A DNA stretch of 64,000 nucleotides. Origin: Microcaldota archaeon. GTDB lineage: Archaea > Micrarchaeota > Micrarchaeia > Micrarchaeales > CABMGC01. Under the pieces are notes generated by a model. The model ran no database searches, was not told where the DNA came from, and was given only the letters and a program-made list of their open reading frames with translations. Both the position numbers and the translations under genes were made by a program. Of the stretch, positions 16,366 through 24,820 are shown piece by piece. Every line of letters begins with the position of its first letter. Within the stretch, counting starts at the first letter, position 1. The DNA lies in contig JAGWHD010000001.1 of the NCBI GenBank assembly GCA_028866995.1, forward strand, positions 247,218 to 311,217, in the 5' to 3' direction.

Positions 16366-16893
16366 ATGAAGCTAAGACCCGCACGCTCAGTCAGGAGCAT
16401 ACACAGCCAGGCATGGGCCAGGTACTCGGTGAAGAAGCCGAAGAAGAACTACATCAAGGCGCTTCCGCACACCAGCCTATTGATATTCAACATGGGAGTG
16501 GAGAAGCCGACATACGACCTCAAGCTCACCCTTGACTCGCACCAGTACGTGCAGATCAGGAGCAACGCCCTTGAATCCGCAAGGCAGGTTGCTAACAAGT
16601 TCCTCGAGAAGAGCCTTGCCACTGACTACTCCTTCAGGATACTCACCTACCCGCACAACGTCATACGCGAGAAGAAGAGGGCGACAGGCGCAGGAGCGGA
16701 CAGGATCTCGCAGGGTATGAGCCTCTCCTTCGGGAGCCCTTCATCGCTCGCAGCGAGGATAAAGGCGGGCCAGTCGGTCCTCATGGTAAAGACCCTGAGC
16801 GCCAACAGGAAGGTAGCTGAAGAGGCGCTGCACAGGGCCGCATCGAAGCTCTCAGGCACCTATTCGATAGTAAAGACGCCGATAGCGCGCTGA
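16366..16893 (+). CDS. rpl10e: Ribosomal protein uL16 (archaeal L10e)
   Basis: A 175-aa protein beginning MKLRPARSVRSIHSQAWARYSVKK with the internal segment ATGAGADRISQGMSLSFG, both typical of archaeal/eukaryotic L10e (uL16). It belongs to the large subunit near the peptidyl-transferase and A-site tRNA. Length is normal. It has its own strong TATA box and is a single-gene unit; the IPP isomerase gene converges on it. Confidence 0.95.
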   Translation: MKLRPARSVRSIHSQAWARYSVKKPKKNYIKALPHTSLLIFNMGVEKPTYDLKLTLDSHQYVQIRSNALESARQVANKFLEKSLATDYSFRILTYPHNVIREKKRATGAGADRISQGMSLSFGSPSSLAARIKAGQSVLMVKTLSANRKVAEEALHRAASKLSGTYSIVKTPIAR

Positions 16894-16909
16894 TGGCTGC
16901 TGAAGCGCC

Positions 16910-17434
16910 TTACTGCATCTCCTCGTACGCCTCTGTTACCCTGTTTATGCTGATGACAAGCCAGGGCGAGAACTTCTTAGGGTCCTTTGATATCTCCTTC
17001 TTCAGCTCCGGCAGGCTTATCCACTTCCAGTCACCCACCTCCTTGGGATCGGGCTTCGGCTCCTTGTCGTAGAAGCCGAAGAATACATGGTCGTACTCGT
17101 GCTCAGTGAGCCCCTCGCCCACATCTGCCCTGTACGTGAAATGGAATGCCTCCTTGAGGTTGCAGTCGAAGCCCATCTCCTCCTTGAGCCTCCTCCTTGC
17201 AGCTGTTATCGTAGCCTCGTTCGGGTACGGGTGGGAGCAGCAGGTGTTGCTCCATATGTTCTTTGCGCTGTGCTTGGTCTCTGCCCTCTTCTGCAGCATG
17301 GTCTCGCCCTTGCTGTTGAAGACAAATACAGAGAATGCGCGATGGAGCCTGCCACCGTTCTGGTGCGCCTTGATCTTCTCCTCCGTGCCTATCTGGTTGT
17401 CGTTCTCGTCTACAAGTATGACGTTTGTGACCAT
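16910..17434 (-). CDS. idi: Isopentenyl-diphosphate delta-isomerase, type I
   Basis: A 174-aa Nudix-fold type I IPP isomerase, which interconverts IPP and DMAPP for archaeal lipid and terpenoid synthesis. The catalytic Cys is in NTCCSHPYPNE, the metal-binding Nudix-like helix is AARRRLKEEMGF, and the catalytic Glu region is LTEHEYDHVFFG. Many archaea use the unrelated type II enzyme, so type I is worth noting. A TATA box at 17455-17465 places the start at the ATG at 17434, not the track's 17458. Confidence 0.95.
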   Translation of the reverse strand: MVTNVILVDENDNQIGTEEKIKAHQNGGRLHRAFSVFVFNSKGETMLQKRAETKHSAKNIWSNTCCSHPYPNEATITAARRRLKEEMGFDCNLKEAFHFTYRADVGEGLTEHEYDHVFFGFYDKEPKPDPKEVGDWKWISLPELKKEISKDPKKFSPWLVISINRVTEAYEEMQ

Positions 17435-17454
17435 GTTTAGATATTCCAAGAAAA

Positions 17455-17465
17455 GCATAAATAGG
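17455..17465 (-). promoter_or_regulatory. TATA box of idi
   Basis: CCTATTTATGC on the minus strand is centred about 26 bp before the ATG at 17434, implying a leaderless idi mRNA. Confidence 0.55.
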
Positions 17466-17504
17466 TGCCATGGGCATACGTTGTATATCTAATGCTTGAT
17501 CAAC

Positions 17505-18431
17505 ATGCGGATACTGCTGCAGTTCCCAGAAGGCCTTAAGCAGAGGGCCCTGGAGCACGCCAAGAGGCTCGAGGCCGAGGGAAACGAGGTCTTCATATCG
17601 GCTTCGCCTACCTTCGGCGCCTGCGATTTGGCGATAGACGAGGCCAAGAACATAAAGGCTGACAAGCTTGTGCATTTCGGCCATGCGGAGTTCCACAAGG
17701 TCGATTTCAACGTCGAGTACATAGAATACAACACTGATGCGCCGCTTGACATGCTCAACGAGTCGCTCAAGCAACTCGAGGAGTACAAGACCATAGGCAT
17801 TGTGACCACGATACAGCAGATAAGGCAGCTTGACGACATAAAGGCCTTCTACGAGCGCAACGGCAAGACAGTAATCATAGGGAAGCCGTATGGTTTCGCC
17901 AAGAGGCGGGGGCAGATACTTGGCTGCGACATAGGCAGCGCGGCCACGATAGACAGGAACGTGGACGCGTTTGTCTATTTCGGCGGAGGGCTGTTCCATC
18001 CCCTGGGGGCGCTCCTCAGCACGACCAAGCCTTTCCTGGTCGTCGAGCCTTATACGATGAAGGTGGAGTTCATAGACAGGTACAGAGACATATACAGGAA
18101 GAGGAGCAGGGGCAAGATACTGGGTTCCGTTGATGCGAGCAACTTCGGCATACTTGTAAGCACCAAGAACGGCCAGTTCAACATGAACCTGGCGAAGATA
18201 ATCAAGGAGAAGATAGAGGGGCTAGGATTGAAGGCCGCGATACTCGTCTCGAACAACATAGACTTCGACTCTGTCAACAACATGATGGAGTTCGACGCGT
18301 TCGTCAACACCGCATGCCCAAGGATAGCGATAGATGACATAGACAGGCTGAGGAAGCCGCTGCTGAGCGCCAACGAGCTGATGGAAGTGCTCAGGATAAA
18401 GAAGGAGCAGAAGGCGATGGCGGCGCGCTAA
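17505..18431 (+). CDS. dph2: Diphthamide synthase, Dph2-type 4Fe-4S enzyme
   Basis: A 308-aa Dph1/Dph2 family protein, the non-canonical radical SAM enzyme that transfers the 3-amino-3-carboxypropyl group from SAM to a histidine of elongation factor 2. The three cluster cysteines are in FGACDLAID, ILGCDIGSAA and NTACPRIAIDD, one per domain as expected. The ATG at 17505 (MRILLQFPEGL) fits a TATA box at 17482-17490; the track's TTG at 17496 is less likely. No other diphthamide gene is in the window. Confidence 0.93.
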   Translation: MRILLQFPEGLKQRALEHAKRLEAEGNEVFISASPTFGACDLAIDEAKNIKADKLVHFGHAEFHKVDFNVEYIEYNTDAPLDMLNESLKQLEEYKTIGIVTTIQQIRQLDDIKAFYERNGKTVIIGKPYGFAKRRGQILGCDIGSAATIDRNVDAFVYFGGGLFHPLGALLSTTKPFLVVEPYTMKVEFIDRYRDIYRKRSRGKILGSVDASNFGILVSTKNGQFNMNLAKIIKEKIEGLGLKAAILVSNNIDFDSVNNMMEFDAFVNTACPRIAIDDIDRLRKPLLSANELMEVLRIKKEQKAMAAR

Positions 18432-18458
18432 GGCGCGAAGCCACGGCTAATCCTTTTG

Positions 18459-18496
18459 AAAAATAAAGAAAAAGAGGTAAGGGCAGAGGCCCTTAC
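18459..18496 (-). terminator. Hairpin plus T-rich tract downstream of the pilin-like gene
   Basis: A perfect 8-bp stem, GTAAGGGC/GCCCTTAC, with loop AGAG (18477-18496) is followed on the minus strand by CTCTTTTTCTTTATTTTTC. This is the layout of a Rho-independent-type terminator, 20 bp past the pilin-like stop codon. A second, imperfect stem (AAGGCCC/GGGCTTT) lies between it and the stop. Confidence 0.6.
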
Positions 18497-18516
18497 GAAC
18501 CAAGGCCCTATGGGCT

Positions 18517-19098
18517 TTAAGTTACCTTTATCGAGATTGTCGCGACCTTGACAGCCGTTGAGGCTGCAGCGGTAGCAGATGACACGCTGTAGTTCATCCA
18601 GAGGTATCCGGAGTACGCCGTTCCCAGCGCGTTCGTCGCGACCTGGCTCGTAGTCATGTCTATCGTCACTACAGTTGTGCCTCCCGTAACCAGTGAGGTT
18701 ATCCCTGAAGGGCTTCCATAAACACCAGTTGCGCCGCTGTTGGTCGTTATCATTCCGTTATATCCGTTTATCGTTGTCGGGAATCCTGCCGAGCTGAGCG
18801 CCGAGCTCTGCGGGGCTGCCCCTATTATAACGTTATACACTGTTGATCCGGTGTTCTGCCCGAATGTGAACTGCAGCTGCGCGACAGTCGTTGACGTTCC
18901 TCCAGAGGAGAGCACGTGCGTCAGCACGGGGCTTGAGCACTGGTAGCCTGAGAAGGCTATGCATGCAGTTGGTGTGAATCCGCCGCTGAACAGTCCGAGA
19001 CTGAAGAGCGATACCATTACTATGGCTATGACCAGGATCGCCCATCCATAAGTCATCAGGTATTCCATTGCGCTTTGCAGCTTTAGTATTCTGGCCAT
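18517..19098 (-). CDS. Type IV pilin-like protein (SAMEYLMTYGWA family)
   Basis: A 193-aa protein with the N-terminal signature KLQSAMEYLMTYGWA followed by one long hydrophobic helix. This is the class III signal peptide/pilin layout, in which a prepilin peptidase cuts before the helix and the helix packs the fibre core. The remainder is Ser/Thr/Gly-rich and beta-like, with one Cys pair (TACIAFSGYQC). TATA-like CCTTTAAATAC on the minus strand (19134-19144) lies upstream and a strong terminator downstream, so it is probably a highly expressed single-gene unit. It shares its N terminus with the two LamG proteins of the window. Confidence 0.8.
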   Translation of the reverse strand: MARILKLQSAMEYLMTYGWAILVIAIVMVSLFSLGLFSGGFTPTACIAFSGYQCSSPVLTHVLSSGGTSTTVAQLQFTFGQNTGSTVYNVIIGAAPQSSALSSAGFPTTINGYNGMITTNSGATGVYGSPSGITSLVTGGTTVVTIDMTTSQVATNALGTAYSGYLWMNYSVSSATAAASTAVKVATISIKVT

Positions 19099-19157
19099 TT
19101 TGTCTACCTTTACTCTAAATCTTAAAGGGTAAAGTATTTAAAGGTGTTTTAGGCAGT

Positions 19158-19171
19158 CGGCGCAGGCGCCG
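19158..19171. other. GC hairpin downstream of the translin gene
   Basis: CGGCGCAGGCGCCG is an almost perfect inverted repeat (6-bp arms, 2-nt centre) 17 bp past the translin stop codon. It has no T-run on either side, so a termination role is uncertain. Confidence 0.35.
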
Positions 19172-19187
19172 TTGGGAACTGAGGTTC

Positions 19188-19763
19188 TTAAGCCTTGCCT
19201 ATCGCCCTTGCCTCAAGGTAGAGGATCTCGTTTATGGTGCCCTCTATCTGGATCCTTGCGCTGTCCTGCTTGCGCCTGAAGTCTGGCAGGATCGAGCTCG
19301 CGAAGCGCATGTGGAGCGTCGAATCGTATATGTCCAGCATGAATGCGTAATAGGCCTTGGCATCGTTGAGGTCGCTCTTCCTCAAGGCCTCGAATGCCTC
19401 CCTCTTGAGCTCCCCGACCACGTCCATGAGTCCTAGTATGTATGGGGCCGCCTCTTCGCCCAGCGACCCAGCATCAGGTATCCTCCTGCTCGCTATTATG
19501 CTCTCAAGCGCCTTAGCTTCGACGTACTCCTGGTGCGCCTGCAGCGTGTAGTACTCAAGGCCCTTCTCCACGGCCTTTAGCGCCTTCCTGTTTGCCTCTA
19601 GCTTCTGGAAGAGCGACTTCGCCCCCTTCAAGTCCCTCGCGTGCAGCAGAGTTATCGCCTTGCCCGCGTTCCTTATGAGCTCCCTTGAGAGCTGCAGCGC
19701 CCTGTCTCTTTTCGTCTCGATCTCGAGAAGCCTCTTCTCCATCCTGTCCATGTCAGGTATCAT
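19188..19763 (-). CDS. Translin-family protein
   Basis: A 191-aa all-helical protein with the translin family pattern: RDRALQLSRELIRNAGKAITLLHARDL near the N terminus and DLNDAKAYYAFMLDIYDSTLHMRF in the second half. Translin proteins form octameric baskets that bind or cleave short RNA or single-stranded DNA; archaeal members exist without the TRAX partner. Its ATG overlaps the OGG1 stop (ATGA), so the two are translationally coupled. Confidence 0.8.
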   Translation of the reverse strand: MIPDMDRMEKRLLEIETKRDRALQLSRELIRNAGKAITLLHARDLKGAKSLFQKLEANRKALKAVEKGLEYYTLQAHQEYVEAKALESIIASRRIPDAGSLGEEAAPYILGLMDVVGELKREAFEALRKSDLNDAKAYYAFMLDIYDSTLHMRFASSILPDFRRKQDSARIQIEGTINEILYLEARAIGKA

Positions 19764-20662
19764 GTTCCCACCTTCAGGCTCCTGCCGTTCCAGAATAGGT
19801 ACTGCTGAACGTAGCCCAGCAGTTCAGGTTGCCAACGCCTCTCCGCGAACTTGTGGAGCTCCTTTATGCTCTTATTCCTGCCTTTGAAGTATACCGTTTC
19901 TATTATCCTCTTTATCCATGTGTCTATAGGGAACGCCTCTGTCTTATGGTAGCCGAACAGGAGTATGCAGTCGGCGACCTTGTCACCGACGCCGTCGAGC
20001 TCCATCAGCGCCTCCTTTGCAGATGCGTAGTCCATGCCGTAAAGTTTCTTTAGGTCAAGGTTCTCCGAACATACCTTTGCCGCGCTCTTCAGGTACTTGC
20101 CCCTGAAGCCAGTGCCGCATGCGTTGATGTCGCCGATGCTTGCACCCGCGACTGCCTCTGCTGAGGGGAACATGCTGATGATGGTGCCGCCATCTGAATA
20201 AGGCTGCCCGAAGCGCTCTATCATCCTCCTCGTTATCAGCCTTATCCTCTTGATGTTGTTGAACTGCGAGAGTATGAAGCACATGGTGGTCTCCCAAGAG
20301 TCGTTCTCTGTTATCCTCATGCCTTTGAAGTTCCTTATCGCGCTGTCCATGAACGGGTCCGTGTTCATGCCCTCGTATATCCTTTCCATGTCGTCATTGA
20401 GGCCCATCCTCTTGATGACCTCTACCCTTGCCGTTGCCCTGGAATACCTTCCTGAATGGCTGATGTGAAGGATGTTCCCGCTGCTAGATACGCTGATCCT
20501 GCCTATGCCAGTGGAGTACGCTAGGTTTCTCGAAAATCCGTCCTCTGAATAGTCAGCGTGGAAGGTAAGCGGCTGCCCGCTCTCGAACGTGTGCCTCATG
20601 TCGAATGCGTCCGCCCTTATAGCGTCAGTGCGCTCTACTGTCTGAGTCTCGTACGATGCCAT
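19760..20662 (-). CDS. 8-oxoguanine DNA glycosylase/AP lyase (OGG1-like, HhH-GPD)
   Basis: A 300-aa OGG1-type glycosylase. The N-terminal beta domain (about 1-110) precedes the helix-hairpin-helix segment ELDGVGDKVADCILLFGY, which includes the Schiff-base Lys, and the catalytic Asp in FPIDTWIKR. It removes 8-oxoguanine and nicks the abasic site in base-excision repair. It lies 4 bp downstream of glyS and overlaps the translin gene by 4 nt, so the three genes form one unit. Confidence 0.88.
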   Translation of the reverse strand: MASYETQTVERTDAIRADAFDMRHTFESGQPLTFHADYSEDGFSRNLAYSTGIGRISVSSSGNILHISHSGRYSRATARVEVIKRMGLNDDMERIYEGMNTDPFMDSAIRNFKGMRITENDSWETTMCFILSQFNNIKRIRLITRRMIERFGQPYSDGGTIISMFPSAEAVAGASIGDINACGTGFRGKYLKSAAKVCSENLDLKKLYGMDYASAKEALMELDGVGDKVADCILLFGYHKTEAFPIDTWIKRIIETVYFKGRNKSIKELHKFAERRWQPELLGYVQQYLFWNGRSLKVGT

Positions 20663-20666
20663 TGAA

Positions 20667-22163
20667 TCATGCGAACTTGTTTATGTCGAAGGTCGTGTTA
20701 TCGGATATGAAGCCTTCCAGCTCGTCTACCTTCACCCTCTCCTGCTTCTTGCTGTCCCTGTGCCTTACCGTGACCGTGTTGTGGTTGGGCGAGCTCTTGT
20801 CCACGCTCTCGAAGTCTATGGTTATGCAGAATGGCGTGCCTATCTCGTCAAGCCTCGCGTACCTCCTGCCTATGGACCCCGAGTCGTCGAGAGCTATCCT
20901 GGCATGCCTCCTCAGCTTCCTGTATATGGACTCTGTCATCTTCTGGAGCGCCTCGTCCTTCTGCAGCGCGAACAGTCCTGCAGAGAAAGGCGCAAGGTAT
21001 GCAGGCACCTGGAGCACATCCCTGTCCTCGATCTTCTTGTAGAACTGGTCGATGAGCATCCACACGTTCCTGTCCACGCCGAAGCTGAGCTCGAGGACAT
21101 TTGGCATTATCCTCTTGCCGTTTATGTTGACCGAAAGGTCCTTGTTCGAGCCCTTTGAATGCGACGTGAGGTCGTAGTCGGTCCTGTAATGGAGGCCGCC
21201 TACCTCCTTGAAGCCGTTCCAGCTAGTTACGTTGACCTCTATGTCCATGTGCACCTTGTTGTAGAACGCCTTTTCAGTGCCGCCTTTCTCGCGGAACCTG
21301 AAGCTGTCCCGCGGCACCTGCAATACCTCCGTGTAGAAGGTGTCTATCAGCGCGAGATGGTATGCGTAGAACTCTGGTATCTTGTACTTCTCCATCCACT
21401 CCTTTATCGTGATGCTCTCCATCTGCTCCTGCTGGTACATGAGTACGTTTACCTTCCTGCTGCCAAGCCTGCCCAGAATCGGCTTCCATTCGTCGGGGTC
21501 GAAGAATATCTGCAGCTCAGCCTGGATCAGCTCCCTTAGCCTGTAAAGCCCTTGTCTAGGAGATATCTCGTTCCTGTATGCCTTGCCTATTATCGCGAGA
21601 CCCATCGGCAGTGTCTTCCTGAGCGCGTTGAATTCTCTCGAGAAATTCAGGTACACGGACTGCGCAGTTTCCGGCCTCAGGTATCCCTTCTCGTCCTTCT
21701 CCGGACCGATTCCCAGGTCGAACATCATGTTGAAGGGTTTTGCATGCGCCATCGCGCCTTTGCATTTCGGGCACTTGACGGCCTGTTCCTTGACTATTTT
21801 GTCTATCTCGTCTACGGTTGCACCGTCAGAGACATCTATGCCCATGTCGTTGAGCAGCACGTCTGCGCGGTAGTATGTATTGCACTTCGAGCAGTTTATC
21901 AGTATGTCGTTGAAGAGAGCTGCGTGTCCCGATGCTACCAGTGGCTTCTCAGGCAGGATGTTCGAGCCGTCTATCATGTAATAATCGTCTTGCGACTCCA
22001 CGAAGTAAGCGGTCCAGACCTCCTCGAACCTCTTCTTGAGGAGCGCGCCTATGTGCCCGTATTCGTAGACGCCAGCTACCCCTCCGTATATCTCGGCGCT
22101 GGGCCAGAAAAGCGCCCTCCTCTTAGCATAAGCCATGAGCTCTTCGACGTTCATCCGCATCAT
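20667..22163 (-). CDS. glyS: Glycyl-tRNA synthetase (archaeal/eukaryotic alpha2 type)
   Basis: A 498-aa class II aminoacyl-tRNA synthetase that charges tRNA-Gly. Motif 2 (AYRNEISPRQGLYRLREL), the RPETAQSVYLNF loop and motif 3 (ELSFGVDRNVW) are present, with a zinc-ribbon-like insertion (INCSKC ... VKCPKC) and a C-terminal anticodon-binding domain. It is somewhat short for the type, with reduced insertions. It heads the glyS-ogg-translin operon. The start is one of two adjacent ATGs. Confidence 0.95.
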   Translation of the reverse strand: MMRMNVEELMAYAKRRALFWPSAEIYGGVAGVYEYGHIGALLKKRFEEVWTAYFVESQDDYYMIDGSNILPEKPLVASGHAALFNDILINCSKCNTYYRADVLLNDMGIDVSDGATVDEIDKIVKEQAVKCPKCKGAMAHAKPFNMMFDLGIGPEKDEKGYLRPETAQSVYLNFSREFNALRKTLPMGLAIIGKAYRNEISPRQGLYRLRELIQAELQIFFDPDEWKPILGRLGSRKVNVLMYQQEQMESITIKEWMEKYKIPEFYAYHLALIDTFYTEVLQVPRDSFRFREKGGTEKAFYNKVHMDIEVNVTSWNGFKEVGGLHYRTDYDLTSHSKGSNKDLSVNINGKRIMPNVLELSFGVDRNVWMLIDQFYKKIEDRDVLQVPAYLAPFSAGLFALQKDEALQKMTESIYRKLRRHARIALDDSGSIGRRYARLDEIGTPFCITIDFESVDKSSPNHNTVTVRHRDSKKQERVKVDELEGFISDNTTFDINKFA

Positions 22164-22321
22164 TAAAGCAATTAGTATACTACAATATCATTAATTATTA
22201 ATAAGGAATCTGATTGGCATGCAGTTATTTCTATTTTTGTTATCAGTTCCTGCTATGCGCCCGCAACATGAAGCTTTCTGGAACTTATTTTAAGCTTTCA
22301 TGGCAGAGATAACCGTTTGCC

Positions 22322-22852
22322 ATGGCCACATTAACGCAAGAGGCGTACAGGAAGTTCAAGCACATGAGGAACAAGCACAACGTCCTCATACCAATCCTGC
22401 TTGTCACTGTTGTGCTGCTTGTCCTTGTCTTCATGCTTGACATAGTGGACGTAGGCCTGGACAGGAACTTCGGCTCCTCTGCGATCATCTTCACCTCCTT
22501 CGCCAGCAGCACCTTCATCATGTTCATGATGCCGTACACCAAGTCTGCAAGCCCGAAGAGGTTCGTGAAGAGCTATGCCATAGCGACGGTTTTCGGTTAT
22601 CTTGGCCTTTTGCTGATCTCATACTTCGGCATCTACCTCGCCACGGTTGTTGTGGTGTTCCTTACTGCTCTTTTCCTGTTCGAGACTGACAGCGAGCATC
22701 CTCCCGCTATGGGGCTGCTGTTCGCGTTCGTGCTCTACCATGTAGGCATACTCAGCGCTTTCGTGATAGTTTCCGGGGTGCTGATAATAGCGGTGCTGCA
22801 CATCGCGATGACGAAGATGGGCATGGTCTACCCGAAGAGGGCATGGCTATAA
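22322..22852 (+). CDS. HPP-family membrane protein
   Basis: A 176-aa protein with four to five membrane helices and the family signature DSEHPPAMGLLFAF (HPP motif) before the last pair of helices. HPP proteins are linked to nitrite or anion transport in plants and cyanobacteria; the archaeal role is unknown. TATA-like TATTTTAAGC (22286-22295) sits about 30 bp before the ATG. The Nop5 gene starts about 40 bp downstream on the same strand but has its own TATA box. Confidence 0.75.
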   Translation: MATLTQEAYRKFKHMRNKHNVLIPILLVTVVLLVLVFMLDIVDVGLDRNFGSSAIIFTSFASSTFIMFMMPYTKSASPKRFVKSYAIATVFGYLGLLLISYFGIYLATVVVVFLTALFLFETDSEHPPAMGLLFAFVLYHVGILSAFVIVSGVLIIAVLHIAMTKMGMVYPKRAWL

Positions 22853-22856
22853 ATAT
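22847..22856 (+). promoter_or_regulatory. TATA box of the Nop5 gene
   Basis: GCTATAAATA overlaps the stop codon of the HPP gene. It predicts transcription from about 22876-22882, just upstream of the conserved Nop5 N terminus. Confidence 0.55.
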
Positions 22857-22894
22857 TTTGCAAAAGAGCTTAATTCGTAATTCTGGGGGTTTTC

Positions 22895-23803
22895 CTGAAG
22901 GAGACAATAGAGCAAAAGAGGAACAGGCTGTTAGGGCTTGCAAAGGCGAGCGTAAGCAACGCGTACTCTGTTGGCGACCACGCGGTAATGCAGGCAATTG
23001 CGGCTTACAACGAGCTGGAGAAGACGAGGAACCTGATACACGAGAAGCTGGAGGAATGGTACGGCATTTACTTCCCGGAGCTTAGGCTGAGCAACCAGCT
23101 CAACTATGCGCGCTTCGTCATCAGGTTCGGCGCCGACAAGAAGGGCGCTACGAAGGACGCGCTTGACGATGTCCTTGGAGGCAACGGGGATGCGATACTA
23201 AACAGCATAAGCAGGAGCATAGGCAGGGAGCCGGATGCGCAGGAATACGAGATGCTCAAGGGGCTCGCGGAACAGGAGCTTGCGATATCGAAGCTGCAGG
23301 ATTCTCTCGATATGTACCTTGAAAGGGGTGTCAAGCAGCTGATGCCCAACATAGCGTACATGATAGACTACAAGATAGCGGCGGAGCTGCTTGGCAGGGC
23401 AGGTTCTTTGCAGAAGCTCTCAGTCATGCCCGCAGGCACGATACAGCTTCTCGGTGCGGAGAAGGCGCTTTTCAAGCACATCAAGTTCGGGTCAAGGCCT
23501 CCCAAGTACGGGGTTCTCTACAAGCTGCCGCAGATAGGGACTGCAAGGAAGGACATACGTGGCAGGATAGCCAGGGTATATGCTACCAAGCTGGCCATAG
23601 CGGCAAGGGCCGATGCGATAACCAAGAACTTCATAGCGGAGAAACTTAAGGCGCAGCTCGACAGCGCCGTCGAGAGGATAACAAGCTCGCCTGTCAAGGA
23701 GAAGCCTGAGCGCAGGAGGTTCGACAATAGGGATAACAGGAACTTCGGGGGAAACAACAGGAACTTCAGGAGGAACAGCCAGAGGTTCAGGGGAAGGCGC
23801 TGA
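22895..23803 (+). CDS. Nop5 (Nop56/58-like) core protein of C/D RNPs
   Basis: The Nop domain is clear: GVKQLMPNIAYMIDYKIAAELL, then GAEKALFKHI and PPKYGVLYKLPQI, ending in an Arg/Asn-rich tail. Nop5 scaffolds L7Ae, guide RNA and fibrillarin in 2'-O-methylation RNPs; the fibrillarin gene is at 54176. The track begins at the ATG at 22988, but the in-frame sequence before it (EQKRNRLLGLAKASVSNAYS) continues the Nop5 N-terminal domain. Between the upstream stop (22871) and 22988 there is no ATG, GTG or TTG. A CTG at 22895 behind a GGGGGT stretch, or an ATT at 22880, is the likely start. Confidence 0.85.
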   Translation: MKETIEQKRNRLLGLAKASVSNAYSVGDHAVMQAIAAYNELEKTRNLIHEKLEEWYGIYFPELRLSNQLNYARFVIRFGADKKGATKDALDDVLGGNGDAILNSISRSIGREPDAQEYEMLKGLAEQELAISKLQDSLDMYLERGVKQLMPNIAYMIDYKIAAELLGRAGSLQKLSVMPAGTIQLLGAEKALFKHIKFGSRPPKYGVLYKLPQIGTARKDIRGRIARVYATKLAIAARADAITKNFIAEKLKAQLDSAVERITSSPVKEKPERRRFDNRDNRNFGGNNRNFRRNSQRFRGRR

Positions 23804-23845
23804 GGCTCGCGACTCTTTTTTATTATTTCCCAGCAATCTTCATTC

Positions 23846-24724
23846 ATGCGATTGAAAGGCGCAAGGCTCCAGTCAGCGATGGAGTACCTGATGACTTATG
23901 GATGGGCGATACTCGCCATCGCAATAGTCATGGTCTCGCTATACTCGCTTGGAATATTCAACATCGGAAGCCTGCAGCCGACCGCGACTCCCGGATCCTG
24001 CCAGGTCCTGCGCACGGCAGCGCAGACGAGCCTTGCTGGCCAATGCGCAAGCCTTATCCCTAAGTATGTCGGGCAGTTCAACGGCGCTAACGCGTATTCT
24101 CAGGTACCGTATTTCCCGCAGGTCAACCCGTCGAAGTTCACTGTCGTCATATGGACTTACGTTAAAGGCAGCCAGGGATCCTACAGGAGCCCGATGACCT
24201 CTAGGTGCGTTGTCGCGAGCGTAAACCAGGGATACATGCTGTACGCTTCGGACACAAACCAATGGAAGCTGCAGATAGGCTGCGGGACTGGTTGCTGGGG
24301 AGGGCCTGCGGCAGGTACTGTAACTCTGAACAATTGGGTCCAAGTAGCAGGAACCTACAACGGCACAGCTGCAGCACTCTACGTGAATGGCACCAACATA
24401 GCGTCTACCAACGTCACCTATGTCGTGAATCCTTCCTGCGTCATGAGGATAGGGGCCGGTTACACCGAATCCAATCCGTCATACTACTTCAACGGGTCCC
24501 TGGCAAACCTCCAGATATACAACACCACCCTATCTGCGGCTGACATCAAGGCGCTATACCAGGAGGGGATAGGAGGGGCGCCGATAAACGTGCGCAACCT
24601 TACAGCCTGGTATCCTCTCAACGGCAACGCGAATGATTACTCCGGCGGCTTCAGGAACGGCAATGTCGTAAACATAGTATGGAATGCGAATTGGGAGTCA
24701 GGATACAGCTCCCCGAAGACATGA
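23846..24724 (+). CDS. Pilin-like protein with LamG/lectin-like domain
   Basis: A 292-aa protein: class III signal peptide and helix (RLQSAMEYLMTYGWA plus a hydrophobic stretch to about residue 38), a short Cys-containing linker, then a LamG/concanavalin-type jelly-roll domain (about 75-290). The domain has the usual tail NLQIYNTTLSAADIKALYQEGIGG and a final W-x-PLNGNANDYSG repeat. It is probably displayed on a pilus or the cell surface to bind glycans. It is a close paralogue of 62640-63512. A T-rich AT stretch (TTTTTTATTATTT) precedes the ATG and may act as both terminator of Nop5 and promoter here. Confidence 0.85.
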   Translation: MRLKGARLQSAMEYLMTYGWAILAIAIVMVSLYSLGIFNIGSLQPTATPGSCQVLRTAAQTSLAGQCASLIPKYVGQFNGANAYSQVPYFPQVNPSKFTVVIWTYVKGSQGSYRSPMTSRCVVASVNQGYMLYASDTNQWKLQIGCGTGCWGGPAAGTVTLNNWVQVAGTYNGTAAALYVNGTNIASTNVTYVVNPSCVMRIGAGYTESNPSYYFNGSLANLQIYNTTLSAADIKALYQEGIGGAPINVRNLTAWYPLNGNANDYSGGFRNGNVVNIVWNANWESGYSSPKT

Positions 24725-24820
24725 TATCGTTATGTGACGGGAGTGTGTAAGTCAATCGACCTAGAGTATTGGTTAGCCTTTTATACCTTTTTCTAAAACA
24801 GAGTAATAGAAGGTGTATAT

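Noticed and set aside
17103-17999. 298-aa minus-strand ORF
   Set aside because: It is antisense to dph2 and overlaps idi in another frame. Its composition (Arg/Tyr/Leu-rich, no conserved motif) is typical of a shadow frame of G/C-ending codons.
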